A stretch of DNA of 37,967 nt, from assembly GCA_947624305.1 (NCBI GenBank), contig CANQKC010000027.1, positions 1 to 37,967 of the forward strand. Reading direction: 5' to 3'. How positions within the stretch are numbered: the first letter of the stretch is position 1; every line of letters starts with the position of its first letter. The translations under genes and the position numbers were made by a program. Source of the stretch: an uncultured Monoglobus sp. (GTDB taxonomy: Bacteria; Bacillota; Clostridia; Monoglobales; Monoglobaceae). The notes under the pieces are model-generated. The model did no database searches. It was not told the origin of the DNA and saw only the letters and a program-made list of their open reading frames with translations. Positions 24,611 through 32,661 of the stretch are shown in pieces.

Positions 24611-25966
24611 TTAGTTTAATTTTTCCTCAAACAGATCAGCGAGCTCTCTCGCGCGCCTTGTGATAAGCTCGACGTCCCTGCCCTCGATCATGACTCTAAC
24701 CAGTGGCTCGGTTCCCGACGGGCGTATAAGCACTCTGCCGTCGTCCGCGAACTCCTTTTCAAGCTCCGCGATCGCCTCGCGTATCTCCGGGAACTTCATA
24801 TAGTTTTCCTCGTTCTTGAGCTCGTTTTTAACCGTGGCGTTGATCAGCACCTGCGGATAGATCTGCATGATACCCGCGAGCTCCGACGCCTTTTTGCCGC
24901 TGCGCTTTATCACGTCGGCAAGCTGAATTCCGGTCACAAGGCCGTCGCCGGTGGTGTTGTGCTCAAGCAGAATGACGTGGCCCGACTGCTCGCCGCCGAT
25001 CTTGTGGTCGTGAGCGAGCATTTCCTCAAGCACATAGCGGTCGCCCACCTTGGTGCGCTTGATGTTTATGCCGTATTCCTTTCCCATCACGAAAAAGCCG
25101 AGGTTGCTCATGACCGTGGCCACGATCGTGTTGTCGGGCAGCTTTCCTTTTTCTTTCATATCAAGGGCGATTATCGTCATGATCCTGTCGCCGTCGATAA
25201 TTCCGCCGTTTTCGTCAACCGCGAGGACGCGGTCGGCGTCGCCGTCGAAGGCCAGACCCAGATCGGCACCGCTCTCTTTCACAAATTCGGTCAGCGCCTC
25301 AAGATGAGTCGAGCCGCAGCCCGCATTGATGTTGATGCCGTCGGGCTTGTTGTTTATCACAGCCACGTCGGCGCCGAGGCCCTTTAAGGCTTTCTCGGCG
25401 GTCACGCTCGAGGCTCCGTTAGCGCAGTCTATCGCGATCTTCATGCCGCTTAAGTCTCCGCCGCAGGTGCTCTCGGCAAATTCAATGTATTTATCAACCA
25501 AAGTATTGTCGTATGTTATATGTCCGATATTCTCATGGGTGGGCGCGTGGATCTCCTCGGTGCCGTCAAGGATTATCGCCTCGATGCGCTCCTCGATCTC
25601 GTCGCTGAGCTTATATCCCGTGCCGCTGAAATATTTAATTCCGTTGTGCTCAAACGGATTGTGTGAGGCGGAAATCATAACTCCCGCGTCAAAGCCCTCG
25701 CTGCGCACAAGATGCGCTATCGCCGGCGTAGGTATTACCCCCGCGATGACCGCCTCGGCTCCGACGCTGCATATGCCGGCCACCAACGCGCTCTCAAGCA
25801 GGCCGCCCGAAATCCGGGTGTCCCTTCCCACAAGTATTCTGGGCTTCCTGTCGCCCGTTCCCGCCAGAACATACGCCCCGGCTTTTCCGATTTTAAACGC
25901 GAGCTCGGGCGTCAGCTCTTTGTTAGCCACGCCGCGAACTCCGTCGGTTCCAAATAATCTTCCCAT
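24611..25966 (-). CDS. glmM: Phosphoglucosamine mutase
   Basis: The 451-residue enzyme converts glucosamine-6-phosphate to glucosamine-1-phosphate for UDP-GlcNAc and peptidoglycan. It shows the family start GRLFGTDGVRGVAN, the phosphoserine loop GVMISASHNPFEHNGIK, the magnesium loop DGDADR, the sugar-binding GGEQSGH, and RPSGTEPLVRVM at the phosphate-binding end. ATG 25966 has AGGAGG about 11 bases upstream. GlmM is a known c-di-AMP synthase partner in Firmicutes, consistent with the nearby cdaA-cdaR. About 530 bases of repeat-rich DNA separate it from the FAD gene upstream. Confidence 0.97.
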   Translation of the reverse strand: MGRLFGTDGVRGVANKELTPELAFKIGKAGAYVLAGTGDRKPRILVGRDTRISGGLLESALVAGICSVGAEAVIAGVIPTPAIAHLVRSEGFDAGVMISASHNPFEHNGIKYFSGTGYKLSDEIEERIEAIILDGTEEIHAPTHENIGHITYDNTLVDKYIEFAESTCGGDLSGMKIAIDCANGASSVTAEKALKGLGADVAVINNKPDGININAGCGSTHLEALTEFVKESGADLGLAFDGDADRVLAVDENGGIIDGDRIMTIIALDMKEKGKLPDNTIVATVMSNLGFFVMGKEYGINIKRTKVGDRYVLEEMLAHDHKIGGEQSGHVILLEHNTTGDGLVTGIQLADVIKRSGKKASELAGIMQIYPQVLINATVKNELKNEENYMKFPEIREAIAELEKEFADDGRVLIRPSGTEPLVRVMIEGRDVELITRRARELADLFEEKLN

Positions 25967-26050
25967 CGTCGCAAATCCTCCTCGTCGTCGCAAATCCCTG
26001 CGCTAACTCGCTTTCACGCAAGGCGTGAAAGTCTCGCCCGCTTCGGGTTT

Positions 26051-26100
26051 GCTCCTCTTCCCAAAAAGTGCACTTCGTTGGCGCTTTTTGGGAGCCCTAT
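26051..26100. other. Conserved hairpin module upstream of glmM (copy 1)
   Basis: CCCAAAAAGTGC (26060-26071) and GCGCTTTTTGGG (26081-26092) form a 12-position stem around the loop ACTTCGTTG. A related hairpin with the same loop lies upstream of cdaA at 29978-30010, with paired base changes. Outer GCTCC/GGAGC segments could extend it. It lies between glmM and the palindromic repeat at about 26130, and is either a structured RNA or a mobile repeat. Confidence 0.65.
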
Positions 26101-26127
26101 GCGCCTATTTGCTATATATACACTGGT

Positions 26128-26238
26128 GTAGGGCGGCATGCCCACATGCCACCACGGGCGGATAATATCCGCCAACGTAGTGATTAGCGATTAGTAAATA
26201 GTGATTAGAGTTCCCCTCTCAGTCAGCTTCGCTGACAG
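26128..26238. repeat. Partial copy of the 193-bp repeat unit
   Basis: From GTAGGGCGGCATGCCC onward this stretch follows the unit seen at 30095 with few changes: the GGGCGGATAATATCCGCC palindrome, CAACGTAGTGATTAG and CCCCTCTCAGTCAGCTTCGC. It then departs into different sequence after GCTGACAGC. It is fused to the MITE-like element described next. Confidence 0.8.
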
Positions 26239-26476
26239 CATTAAAGAAGCTCTTGGTCAAAATCGCAAGCGATTTTGAAAGATAGCTTTGAACCCGCAAG
26301 CATAGCTTGCTGATTATCCCCAGAGTGGGCGAGCCTATGGGACGTCGAGGGCGCCGTCCCCTACGAAATATTAAGGCAAGCCTTGTGGACTTCGTTTGCC
26401 TCTCCCTTTGGGGAGAGGTGGCGCCGAAGGCGTCGGAGAGGGGTCCTATTCGCTAATCGCTAATTCCTAATCACTA
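26178..26476. mobile_element. MITE-like element with terminal inverted repeats
   Basis: TAGTGATTAG (26178-26187) is inverted as CTAATCACTA (26467-26476), and the GATTAG/CTAATC words repeat inside both ends. The interior of about 300 bases holds no gene but contains hairpins and an 81-bp module found inverted at 34737-34817. No transposase is present, so this would be non-autonomous. It lies in the gap between glmM and the FAD gene; the remaining bases of that gap up to 26524 show nothing else. Confidence 0.6.
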
Positions 26477-26524
26477 TGTTATTATACGCCAATATATTCC
26501 TTTTGTCAAATGATAATTTGATTT

Positions 26525-28084
26525 TTAAACCATTAACGACAAAACGGCCTTTATGCCATCCAACGCGGCACTCATTATTCCGCCCGCGTAGCCTGCGCCC
26601 TCGCCGAGCGGAAACACTCCCTGCGCGCCGACGGCCCGGAAATCCGGGCCCCGGGCGATCCGCACCGGAGCCGACGTTCTTGACTCTATCCCAATCAGAA
26701 CGCCGTCGCCGCTCGCAAAACCGTGTATTTTATGCTCAAAATTCTCAAGGCCCTCGCGCAGGGTGTCAGTTATGAACCCCGGCAGGCACCGCCTGAGGTC
26801 GGCGGGACGCGTCTTTCCCGCAAAGCTCGGGATCACGCCGCCCAATTCTCCCGTGAACCTACCCGCCGCGAATTCCCGAGCAAGCTGGACCGGAGCCGAA
26901 AAATCGCTGCCGCCAAGCTCAAACGCCAAAGCCTCATACTTCCGCTGGAACTCTATCCCCGCCAAAGGGCCGCTTCCGCCGAAGTCGTCGGGGCGAACCG
27001 TCACCACGAGCGCGCTGTTTGCGTTTTCACCGTCACGGCTGTGGTCGCTCATTCCGTTGACCGCCAGACGCCCCGGCTCGGACGAGGCGTTGACCACCGC
27101 GCCGCCGGGGCACATGCAAAACGAGTAGCAGCTCCGTTCCTTTCCGTTATACACAAGCTTATAATCCGCGGGCGGCAGGCTCCGCCAAACTTCGCCGTAC
27201 TGCGCGCGGCTTATGAACTCCTGTCTGTGTTCGATCCTGACTCCCGCCGCAAACGGCTTCGGCTCAAGCCTGAGCCCGCGCTCAAGCAGCATTTCATATG
27301 TGTCGCGGCTGCTGTGGCCGATTGCCAACATCAGCATATCGCACTTTTCGGCCCTTCCGCCGTCCAGCTCTATCTCGCTCAGTCTGCCGTCGCTCAGCTT
27401 TATATCCGTGAGCTTTGTGTCAAACCTTATCTCGCAGCCCAATTCCATAAGCCCGCGCCGCATGTTTATCAGTACCTTTTTGAGCTCGTCGGTACCGATA
27501 TGGGGCTTTGCGTTATAGAGTATGTCCTCGGGCGCGCCGAACTTCGCGAATGTCTCAAGAACAAACCTCTGACGCTTGTCCTTGTTCCCCGTGTTCAGCT
27601 TGCCGTCCGAGAATGTTCCCGCGCCGCCCTCGCCGAACTGCACGTTTGACTCGGGATCAAGCTTTCCGCTTTCCCAGAACCGCGCGACCGCCTCGGTCCG
27701 CCTTTCCACGGGCCCGCCGCGCTCGATCACAAGCGGCGGATTGCCGCCGAGGGCCAGCATGTACGCCGCGAACAGGCCGCTGGGGCCGGTTCCGACCACC
27801 ACCGGTCTGTGCTTCGTCTTTCTGACGGGCCGTATCTCAACGCTTTCCCCGCTCAGCGGTGTTATGTTCCCCGCGCGGCTCAAATCCGTTCCGTCGGGCG
27901 CATCGGCCGCCACCGCGTAAACAAAATGGACGTCGCTTTTGCGGCGCGCGTCCGTCGAGCGGCGGTACACGCGGAAATTTTCGGCATAAACCAAGCTTTG
28001 CCGCGCTTTATCCCGCGCGGCAAGCAGCACATCTTCAATTTTATGGTCAATCGGCATTTTTATATTATTGATTAATATCCGCAT
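26525..28084 (-). CDS. NAD(P)/FAD-dependent oxidoreductase (COG2509-type)
   Basis: A 519-residue flavoprotein. The dinucleotide-binding motif VVVGTGPSGLFAAYMLALGG lies near residue 95. VQFGEGGAGTFSDGKLNTG and MLAIGHSSRDTYEML are typical of the uncharacterised FAD-dependent dehydrogenase group, and the ending VFPLGEGAGYAGGIMSAALDG is conserved in it. The substrate is unknown. The ATG at 28084 has GGAGGT 8 bases upstream and overlaps the end of cdaR by 20 bases, so the two are coupled. It is inserted in the cdaA-cdaR-glmM neighbourhood. Confidence 0.9.
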   Translation of the reverse strand: MRILINNIKMPIDHKIEDVLLAARDKARQSLVYAENFRVYRRSTDARRKSDVHFVYAVAADAPDGTDLSRAGNITPLSGESVEIRPVRKTKHRPVVVGTGPSGLFAAYMLALGGNPPLVIERGGPVERRTEAVARFWESGKLDPESNVQFGEGGAGTFSDGKLNTGNKDKRQRFVLETFAKFGAPEDILYNAKPHIGTDELKKVLINMRRGLMELGCEIRFDTKLTDIKLSDGRLSEIELDGGRAEKCDMLMLAIGHSSRDTYEMLLERGLRLEPKPFAAGVRIEHRQEFISRAQYGEVWRSLPPADYKLVYNGKERSCYSFCMCPGGAVVNASSEPGRLAVNGMSDHSRDGENANSALVVTVRPDDFGGSGPLAGIEFQRKYEALAFELGGSDFSAPVQLAREFAAGRFTGELGGVIPSFAGKTRPADLRRCLPGFITDTLREGLENFEHKIHGFASGDGVLIGIESRTSAPVRIARGPDFRAVGAQGVFPLGEGAGYAGGIMSAALDGIKAVLSLMV

Positions 28085-29030
28085 TGGCTTTTACCTCCGC
28101 AACGTCGCCAACGGTTTTTGCCCAGTCCGGCAGATTGAGACCCACGGTTATCTCGCCGCCCTTTTCAAAATCGGTCCGCGTTATGGGTTTGGTGGTTATC
28201 TCGTCAATATGGTCAACAAGGGCGTTGTCGCCGTAGATCGTGACGGTCTCCGGCTCGAGCGTCACAGCGGTGCCCTGCATGGTCCCGTCTATTCCCGGCA
28301 CGATCGGCACCGTTTTTTCCTTATACAAAACGCACTCGGCGGTGATCTCTGGATTGCTGTTCCAGATCCAGTGCGCGTCTCTCTCGGTCAGTTCCTGGCC
28401 CGCGCTGTCATACAGTCTGACGGCGCACTCCTGCGAGAGTCTGCCCTGATTATACGCGGAATAGTTGGTATTGATCAGGTCTATGTTAACACCCGCGTAG
28501 GCAACCTTGTCAATATTCGACTGCGCTCCGAAAATTCTGATATTGTTTTGAGACAGCGTGAATTCGCCGTGCTGATAACCGCTCAGAACCTCTCCGGCGG
28601 TAGTGTAATTCACGTCAACATCCTTATATTTGGTAGTCTCGATAAACACGTCGACCGCCGACGGGGTGTAGCTCACCACGTCTCCGTAGCGGCTGGTGAC
28701 GTTCAAATTGACGGTCACGGTCTTGTTGTCGCCGAGCTTTGAAAGGTCGATCTCGGAAAAATCAAGCGTGGCGCTGATGTTGCCGAGGTCAAATCCCGAC
28801 ATAACGCGCCGGCTGCCCTCGATCTTGACCGAGGCGCCCAGAACCGAGAGCCGCTCTATGCAGTAGCCGTTGTCGCTGAAAACTTTGTCGTTCACGGTGG
28901 TTATCGGCACATCGCGGAAGGTTCGGTCCGCGGGCGCGTCGTTGATAACGATTATATATGTCCAGAGCACTATCGCCGCTATAAGCGAAATTACCATAAG
29001 GAGAATATTGCTTGAAAAAATCTTTCTCAA
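28065..29030 (-). CDS. cdaR: YbbR-domain regulator of c-di-AMP synthase (CdaR)
   Basis: The 321-residue protein is anchored by one N-terminal membrane helix (LLMVISLIAAIVLWTYIIVI, about 9-28). It carries three or four extracellular YbbR repeats, seen as PITTVND...YCIERLSVLGASVKIEGS, ATLDFSEIDLSKLGDNKTV, and VTLEPETVTIYGDNALVDHI. In Bacillus and relatives CdaR modulates the adjacent diadenylate cyclase from outside the membrane. Its start overlaps the cdaA stop by 4 bases (ATGA). Confidence 0.93.
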   Translation of the reverse strand: MRKIFSSNILLMVISLIAAIVLWTYIIVINDAPADRTFRDVPITTVNDKVFSDNGYCIERLSVLGASVKIEGSRRVMSGFDLGNISATLDFSEIDLSKLGDNKTVTVNLNVTSRYGDVVSYTPSAVDVFIETTKYKDVDVNYTTAGEVLSGYQHGEFTLSQNNIRIFGAQSNIDKVAYAGVNIDLINTNYSAYNQGRLSQECAVRLYDSAGQELTERDAHWIWNSNPEITAECVLYKEKTVPIVPGIDGTMQGTAVTLEPETVTIYGDNALVDHIDEITTKPITRTDFEKGGEITVGLNLPDWAKTVGDVAEVKANADINQ

Positions 29031-29881
29031 CTCTGTCTCTCCTTTCTGTCGAGGATCCCGCGAAACGGCCTCGGCTTCTTCTCGTCGGGCTCAATTCCCA
29101 GAAGGTCCCTTACCTTACGGCGCAGAGACTCCTCATTGAACCCGCGGTAAAGCATGCCCTTGTGGGCCACCGAGATAGTTCCCGTTTCCTCGGACACGAT
29201 AACCACAACAACGTCCGCCTCCTCGGATATGCCGAGGCCGGCCCTGTGGCGCGTGCCCAGATCGCTGGTGATGTTGGGATTGTGCGACAGAGGCAGGACG
29301 CATGCCGCCAGCGCTATTCTATTGTCGCGTATAATGACCGCGCCGTCATGCAGCGGCGTGTTCGGCACAAAAATATTTTTGAGCAAAGCGCTTGACACGT
29401 CGGCGTCGATAACAACTCCGCCGCTTATCAGCGAGTCCACGTCCGAGCTGTGCTCAAGCACAATGAGCGCGCCGGTCTTGGTCTTTGACATGTCTGCCGC
29501 GGCCTCCGCGACGCGGTCGATCACTCCTAGAGTCTTGAGCTTCTCGCCGCTCTCGCTGACAAACCAACTGCTTATGCGGGTCTTTCCTATCTGGTCGAGC
29601 ACCCGTCTCAGCTCCGGCTGGAATATGACTACCAGCGCGATAACGCCGATCTGGGCGCATTTACTCAAGATGTATGATGTTACATGCAGGTTCAGAAGGT
29701 AGATCACCTGAACCACAAGGATGATTATGAGCACGCCCTTTAGCAAGCGCACGGTATGACTGTCGCGGATGAACTTCAGCACGAAATAAATCATGACCGC
29801 GACAAGAATAATGTCGATAACGTCGGCGACTCTTAACAATGAAATCTGATCCGCCGCTGAGCTTATAAAGTTTTCAAACAA
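29027..29881 (-). CDS. cdaA: Membrane diadenylate cyclase CdaA
   Basis: A 284-residue membrane protein that makes cyclic di-AMP from two ATP. Three N-terminal helices (about 15-100) include VADVIDIILVAVMIYFVLKF and end at VIFQPELRRVL. The DisA_N catalytic domain follows, with the DGA motif LHDGAVII and the RHR motif GTRHRAGLG. No ATG fits. TTG 29881 (MFENFISSAADQ) has AAGGGGTGA seven bases upstream, whereas the open frame further upstream, to 29938, runs into repeat DNA. c-di-AMP controls potassium and osmolyte balance and wall integrity. It is the first gene of cdaA-cdaR-FAD oxidoreductase. Confidence 0.95.
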   Translation of the reverse strand: MFENFISSAADQISLLRVADVIDIILVAVMIYFVLKFIRDSHTVRLLKGVLIIILVVQVIYLLNLHVTSYILSKCAQIGVIALVVIFQPELRRVLDQIGKTRISSWFVSESGEKLKTLGVIDRVAEAAADMSKTKTGALIVLEHSSDVDSLISGGVVIDADVSSALLKNIFVPNTPLHDGAVIIRDNRIALAACVLPLSHNPNITSDLGTRHRAGLGISEEADVVVVIVSEETGTISVAHKGMLYRGFNEESLRRKVRDLLGIEPDEKKPRPFRGILDRKERQS

Positions 29882-29977
29882 AGAATCACCCCTTTCGTCG
29901 CCTCGTCGCAGCTCGCCTCTTAGCTCGTTCCGCCGCAAGCGTCGGAAGCTTCGCCCTTACCGGCGGCTGCTCCTCTT

Positions 29978-30039
29978 CCCACAAAACGCACTTCGTTGGC
30001 GTTTTGCGGGAGCCCTGTTTGGCGTTTTGCGGGAGCCCT
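29978..30039. other. Conserved hairpin module upstream of cdaA (copy 2)
   Basis: CCCACAAAACGC (29978-29989) and GCGTTTTGCGGG (29999-30010) pair around the loop ACTTCGTTG, identical to the loop at 26072-26080. The right arm with its flank (GGCGTTTTGCGGGAGCCCT) is repeated directly at 30021-30039. It sits about 100 bases upstream of the cdaA start. Confidence 0.65.
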
Positions 30040-30094
30040 ATGCGCCTTACGGCGCTTTAACATCCCTGCTCTCGTTCGCTATATTTACCTTGAT

Positions 30095-30915
30095 GTAGGG
30101 CGGCATGCCCACATGCCGCCGCGGGCGGATAACATCCGCCAACGTAGTGATTAGCTATTAGTGAATAGTGATTAGTTTCCCCTCTCAGTCAGCTTCGCTG
30201 ACAGCTCCCCCCTCGGGGGAGCCTTTTCGGGCGGCCGGGGTCGTCCGCCCCTACGGTGTGCATTGATTCTGGCTAATTCCCCAGTGTAGAGCGGCATGCC
30301 CACATGCCGCCGCGGGCGGATAACATCCGCCAACGTAGTGATTAGCTATTAGTGAATAGTGATTAGTTTCCCCTCTCAGTCAGCTTCGCTGACAGCTCCC
30401 CCCCTCGGGGGGAGCCTTTTCGGGCGGCCGGGGTCGTCCGCCCCTACGGTGTGCATTGATTTTGGCTAATTCCCCGGTGTAGGGCGGCATGCCCACATGC
30501 CGCCGCGGGCGGATAATATCCGCCAACGTAGTGATTAGCTATTAGTGAATAGTGATTAGTTTCCCCTCTCAGTCAGCTTCGCTGACAGCTCCCCCCCTCG
30601 GGGGGAGCCTTTTCGGGCGGCCGGGGTCGTCCGCCCCTACGGTGTGCATTGATTTTGGCTAATTCCCCGGTGTAGGGCGGCATGCCCACATGCCGCCGCG
30701 GGCGGATAATATCCGCCAACGTAGTGATTAGCTATTAGTGAATAGTGATTAGTTTCCCCTCTCAGTCAGCTTCGCTGACAGCTCCCCCCCTCGGGGGGAG
30801 CCTTTTCGGGCGGCCGGGGTCGTCCGCCCCTACGGTGTGCATTGATTTTGGCTAATTCCCCGGTGTAGGGCGGCATGCCCACATGCCGCCGCGGGCGGAT
30901 AATATCCGCCCCTAC
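30095..30915. repeat. Tandem array of four 191-193-bp units plus a partial fifth
   Basis: Units start at 30095, 30286, 30479, 30672 and 30865, giving periods of 191, 193, 193 and 193; the last is cut after about 50 bases. Each unit has the inverted repeat GGCGGCATG/CATGCCGCC, the palindrome around GGGCGGATAA, the words GTGATTAG repeated, GTCAGC/GCTGAC, and a C-run/G-run hairpin followed by TTTT. Units are nearly identical, so the array is recent. No protein-coding frame is supported. It fills most of the 1.17-kb gap between cdaA and proS. Confidence 0.95.
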
Positions 30916-30936
30916 AACGTTTTGCGCACTGGTATT

Positions 30937-31048
30937 CTATTTGCTATTCGCTAATCTCTAATCACTATGTTCGTAGGGGACGGCGCCCTCGACGTCCCGC
31001 AGGGCGGCAATCTGCCGCCCTCCTAGTCCCTAGTCCCCAGTCCCTACG
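30937..31048. repeat. Right flank of the array: inverted GATTAG arm, shared 29-bp block and CTAGTCCC repeats
   Basis: The arm CGCTAATCTCTAATCACTA (ending 30966) is the inverse of the GTGATTAG words in the array. Positions 30970-30998 are an exact inverted copy of 26339-26367. An AGGGCGGCA/TGCCGCCCT hairpin lies at 31001-31021. CTAGTCCC-type repeats then run directly up to the proS stop codon. Confidence 0.8.
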
Positions 31049-32485
31049 TTAGTATGCTTTTCCCCAGTATACCATATGTTTGGCGGGCTTGCCGCAGCAC
31101 ACGCACTTGTCGCTTATCTGCTCCTGCTCAAAGGGTATGCAGCGCGAGGTGGCTGTGGTGTCGTCCTTTATCTTGAGCTCGCAGGCCTCGTCTCCGCACC
31201 ACATAGCCTTAACAAAGCCACCCTTCTCGTCAATGATCTTTTTAAACTCCTCATACGTCGCCGCCGACGAGGTCTTGCTCTCGCGGTTTGCGAGCGCCGC
31301 GTCATACATCTGCTTCTGTATCTTATCCATGAGCTTTTCAAGCTCCTCCTCAATATTATCGAGCGACACAAACGTCTTTTCGCGGTCAACGCGGCTCACC
31401 AGAACGGCCTGGTTTTTCTCAATATCCTTGGGGCCGATCTCAATGCGCACCGGAATACCGCGCATCTCATATTCGCTGAATTTCCAGCCGGGCGACTTGT
31501 CGCTCGCGTCAAGGCTGACTCTGAATTTTTTCGCCAGTCTGTCTCTTAAAGCCTCCGCCGCCTCGGTAACGCCCTCCTTGTGCATGGCGATCGGGATAAT
31601 AACCGCCTGGGTGGGCGCGATCTTCGGGGGAAGCTTGAGACCCGCGTCGTCGCCGTGGACCATTATTATCGCGCCGATAATTCTGGTCGACATGCCCCAT
31701 GAGGTCTGGTGCACATACTGCTGCTTGTTGTTCTCGTCAAGATACTGAATTCCGAAGGCCTTGGCAAAGCCGTCGCCGAAGTTGTGGCTGGTTCCCGACT
31801 GGAGCGCCTTGCCGTCGTGCATCATGCTCTCGATCGTGAATGTCTCGGTCGCCCCCGCGAACTTTTCGCGGTCGGTCTTTTTTCCCTTTACGACCGGGAT
31901 AGCCAGATAATCCTCACAGACCTTGGCGTAAACGTTGAGCATCATGCGCGTGCGCTCCTCGGCCTCCTCCTGCGTGGCGTGGGCGGTGTGGCCTTCCTGC
32001 CACAGGAACTCGGTGTTCCTCAAAAACGGCCTTGTGGTCTTTTCCCACCTTACCACGCTGCACCACTGGTTATAGAGCTTGGGCAGATCCCTGTATGATC
32101 TGATAATATCCGCGTAGTGGTCGCAGAACAGAGTCTCGGAAGTGGGGCGGACGCAGAGGCGCTCGGGCAGCTTCTCGCTGCCGCCGTGAGTCACCCACGC
32201 GACCTCGGGCGCGAAGCCCTCAACATGATCCTTCTCCTTCTGGAGCAGGCTCTCGGGTATGAACATCGGCATAGCCACGTTCTGCACACCGGTATCCTTA
32301 AACATCTTGTCAAGCGTATGCTGTATATTCTCCCAGATAGCGTAGCCGTAAGGCTGGAAAACCATGCAGCCTCTCACCTTGGAATAGCTGCAAAGCTCGG
32401 CCTTGCGGACTATATCGGTGTACCACTGGGCAAAATCCTCGTTCATCGAGGTGATTTCCTCTACCATTTTCTTGTTATCAGCCAT
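31049..32485 (-). CDS. proS: Prolyl-tRNA synthetase, archaeal/eukaryal-type (ProS type 3)
   Basis: A 478-residue class II synthetase that charges tRNA-Pro. The short form without the bacterial editing insert is seen. Class II motif 2 lies around [29 protein letters not shown], with proline-site residues in that stretch. [20 protein letters not shown] and [14 protein letters not shown] (motif 3) are characteristic. Near the C terminus there is a zinc-binding pattern (CGDEAC...CVCCGKP). The ending YWGKAY is typical of this type. ATG 32485 has GGAGGA 8 bases upstream; ATG 32494 is too close to it. The stop abuts repeat DNA. Confidence 0.96.
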   Translation of the reverse strand: MADNKKMVEEITSMNEDFAQWYTDIVRKAELCSYSKVRGCMVFQPYGYAIWENIQHTLDKMFKDTGVQNVAMPMFIPESLLQKEKDHVEGFAPEVAWVTHGGSEKLPERLCVRPTSETLFCDHYADIIRSYRDLPKLYNQWCSVVRWEKTTRPFLRNTEFLWQEGHTAHATQEEAEERTRMMLNVYAKVCEDYLAIPVVKGKKTDREKFAGATETFTIESMMHDGKALQSGTSHNFGDGFAKAFGIQYLDENNKQQYVHQTSWGMSTRIIGAIIMVHGDDAGLKLPPKIAPTQAVIIPIAMHKEGVTEAAEALRDRLAKKFRVSLDASDKSPGWKFSEYEMRGIPVRIEIGPKDIEKNQAVLVSRVDREKTFVSLDNIEEELEKLMDKIQKQMYDAALANRESKTSSAATYEEFKKIIDEKGGFVKAMWCGDEACELKIKDDTTATSRCIPFEQEQISDKCVCCGKPAKHMVYWGKAY

Positions 32486-32548
32486 TTTGAACATCCTCCA
32501 AAGCTTAATATATACTAATGCCGCGGGATCCCGCGCATACTTAATATT

Positions 32549-32577
32549 AGTATAAATGAAATCCGCCTCTGTGTCAA
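32549..32577 (-). promoter_or_regulatory. proS promoter with overlapping dyad
   Basis: On the minus strand TTGACA (32572-32577), 17 bases, and TATACT (32549-32554) make a near-consensus promoter. Its -10 box is one arm of a 9-bp inverted repeat, ATTAGTATA (32546-32554) and TATACTAAT (32511-32519). The arms flank GCCGCGGGATCCCGCGC. The short leader rules out a T-box. Confidence 0.8.
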
Positions 32578-32638
32578 GGCGGAGCGCGGATTTTAATTCT
32601 TACAAAAATGTTACTGTAACACAAAACCGAGGCTTGAG

Positions 32639-32644
32639 TATAAT
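32639..32644 (+). promoter_or_regulatory. -10 box of the asnB promoter
   Basis: A perfect TATAAT precedes asnB by 17 bases. No good -35 box is seen; TGTAAC at 32615-32620 is the best candidate. The transcript would have a very short leader, so translation depends on GAGGTGA near 32650-32656. Confidence 0.55.
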
Positions 32645-32661
32645 AAACCGAGGTGATTTTT

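Noticed and set aside
30095-30915. CRISPR array
   Set aside because: Units are about 193 bases with no unique spacers between short repeats, and there are no cas genes.
32486-32577. T-box leader upstream of proS
   Set aside because: The leader from the predicted start to the ATG is only about 60 bases, far too short for a T-box with its anti-terminator.
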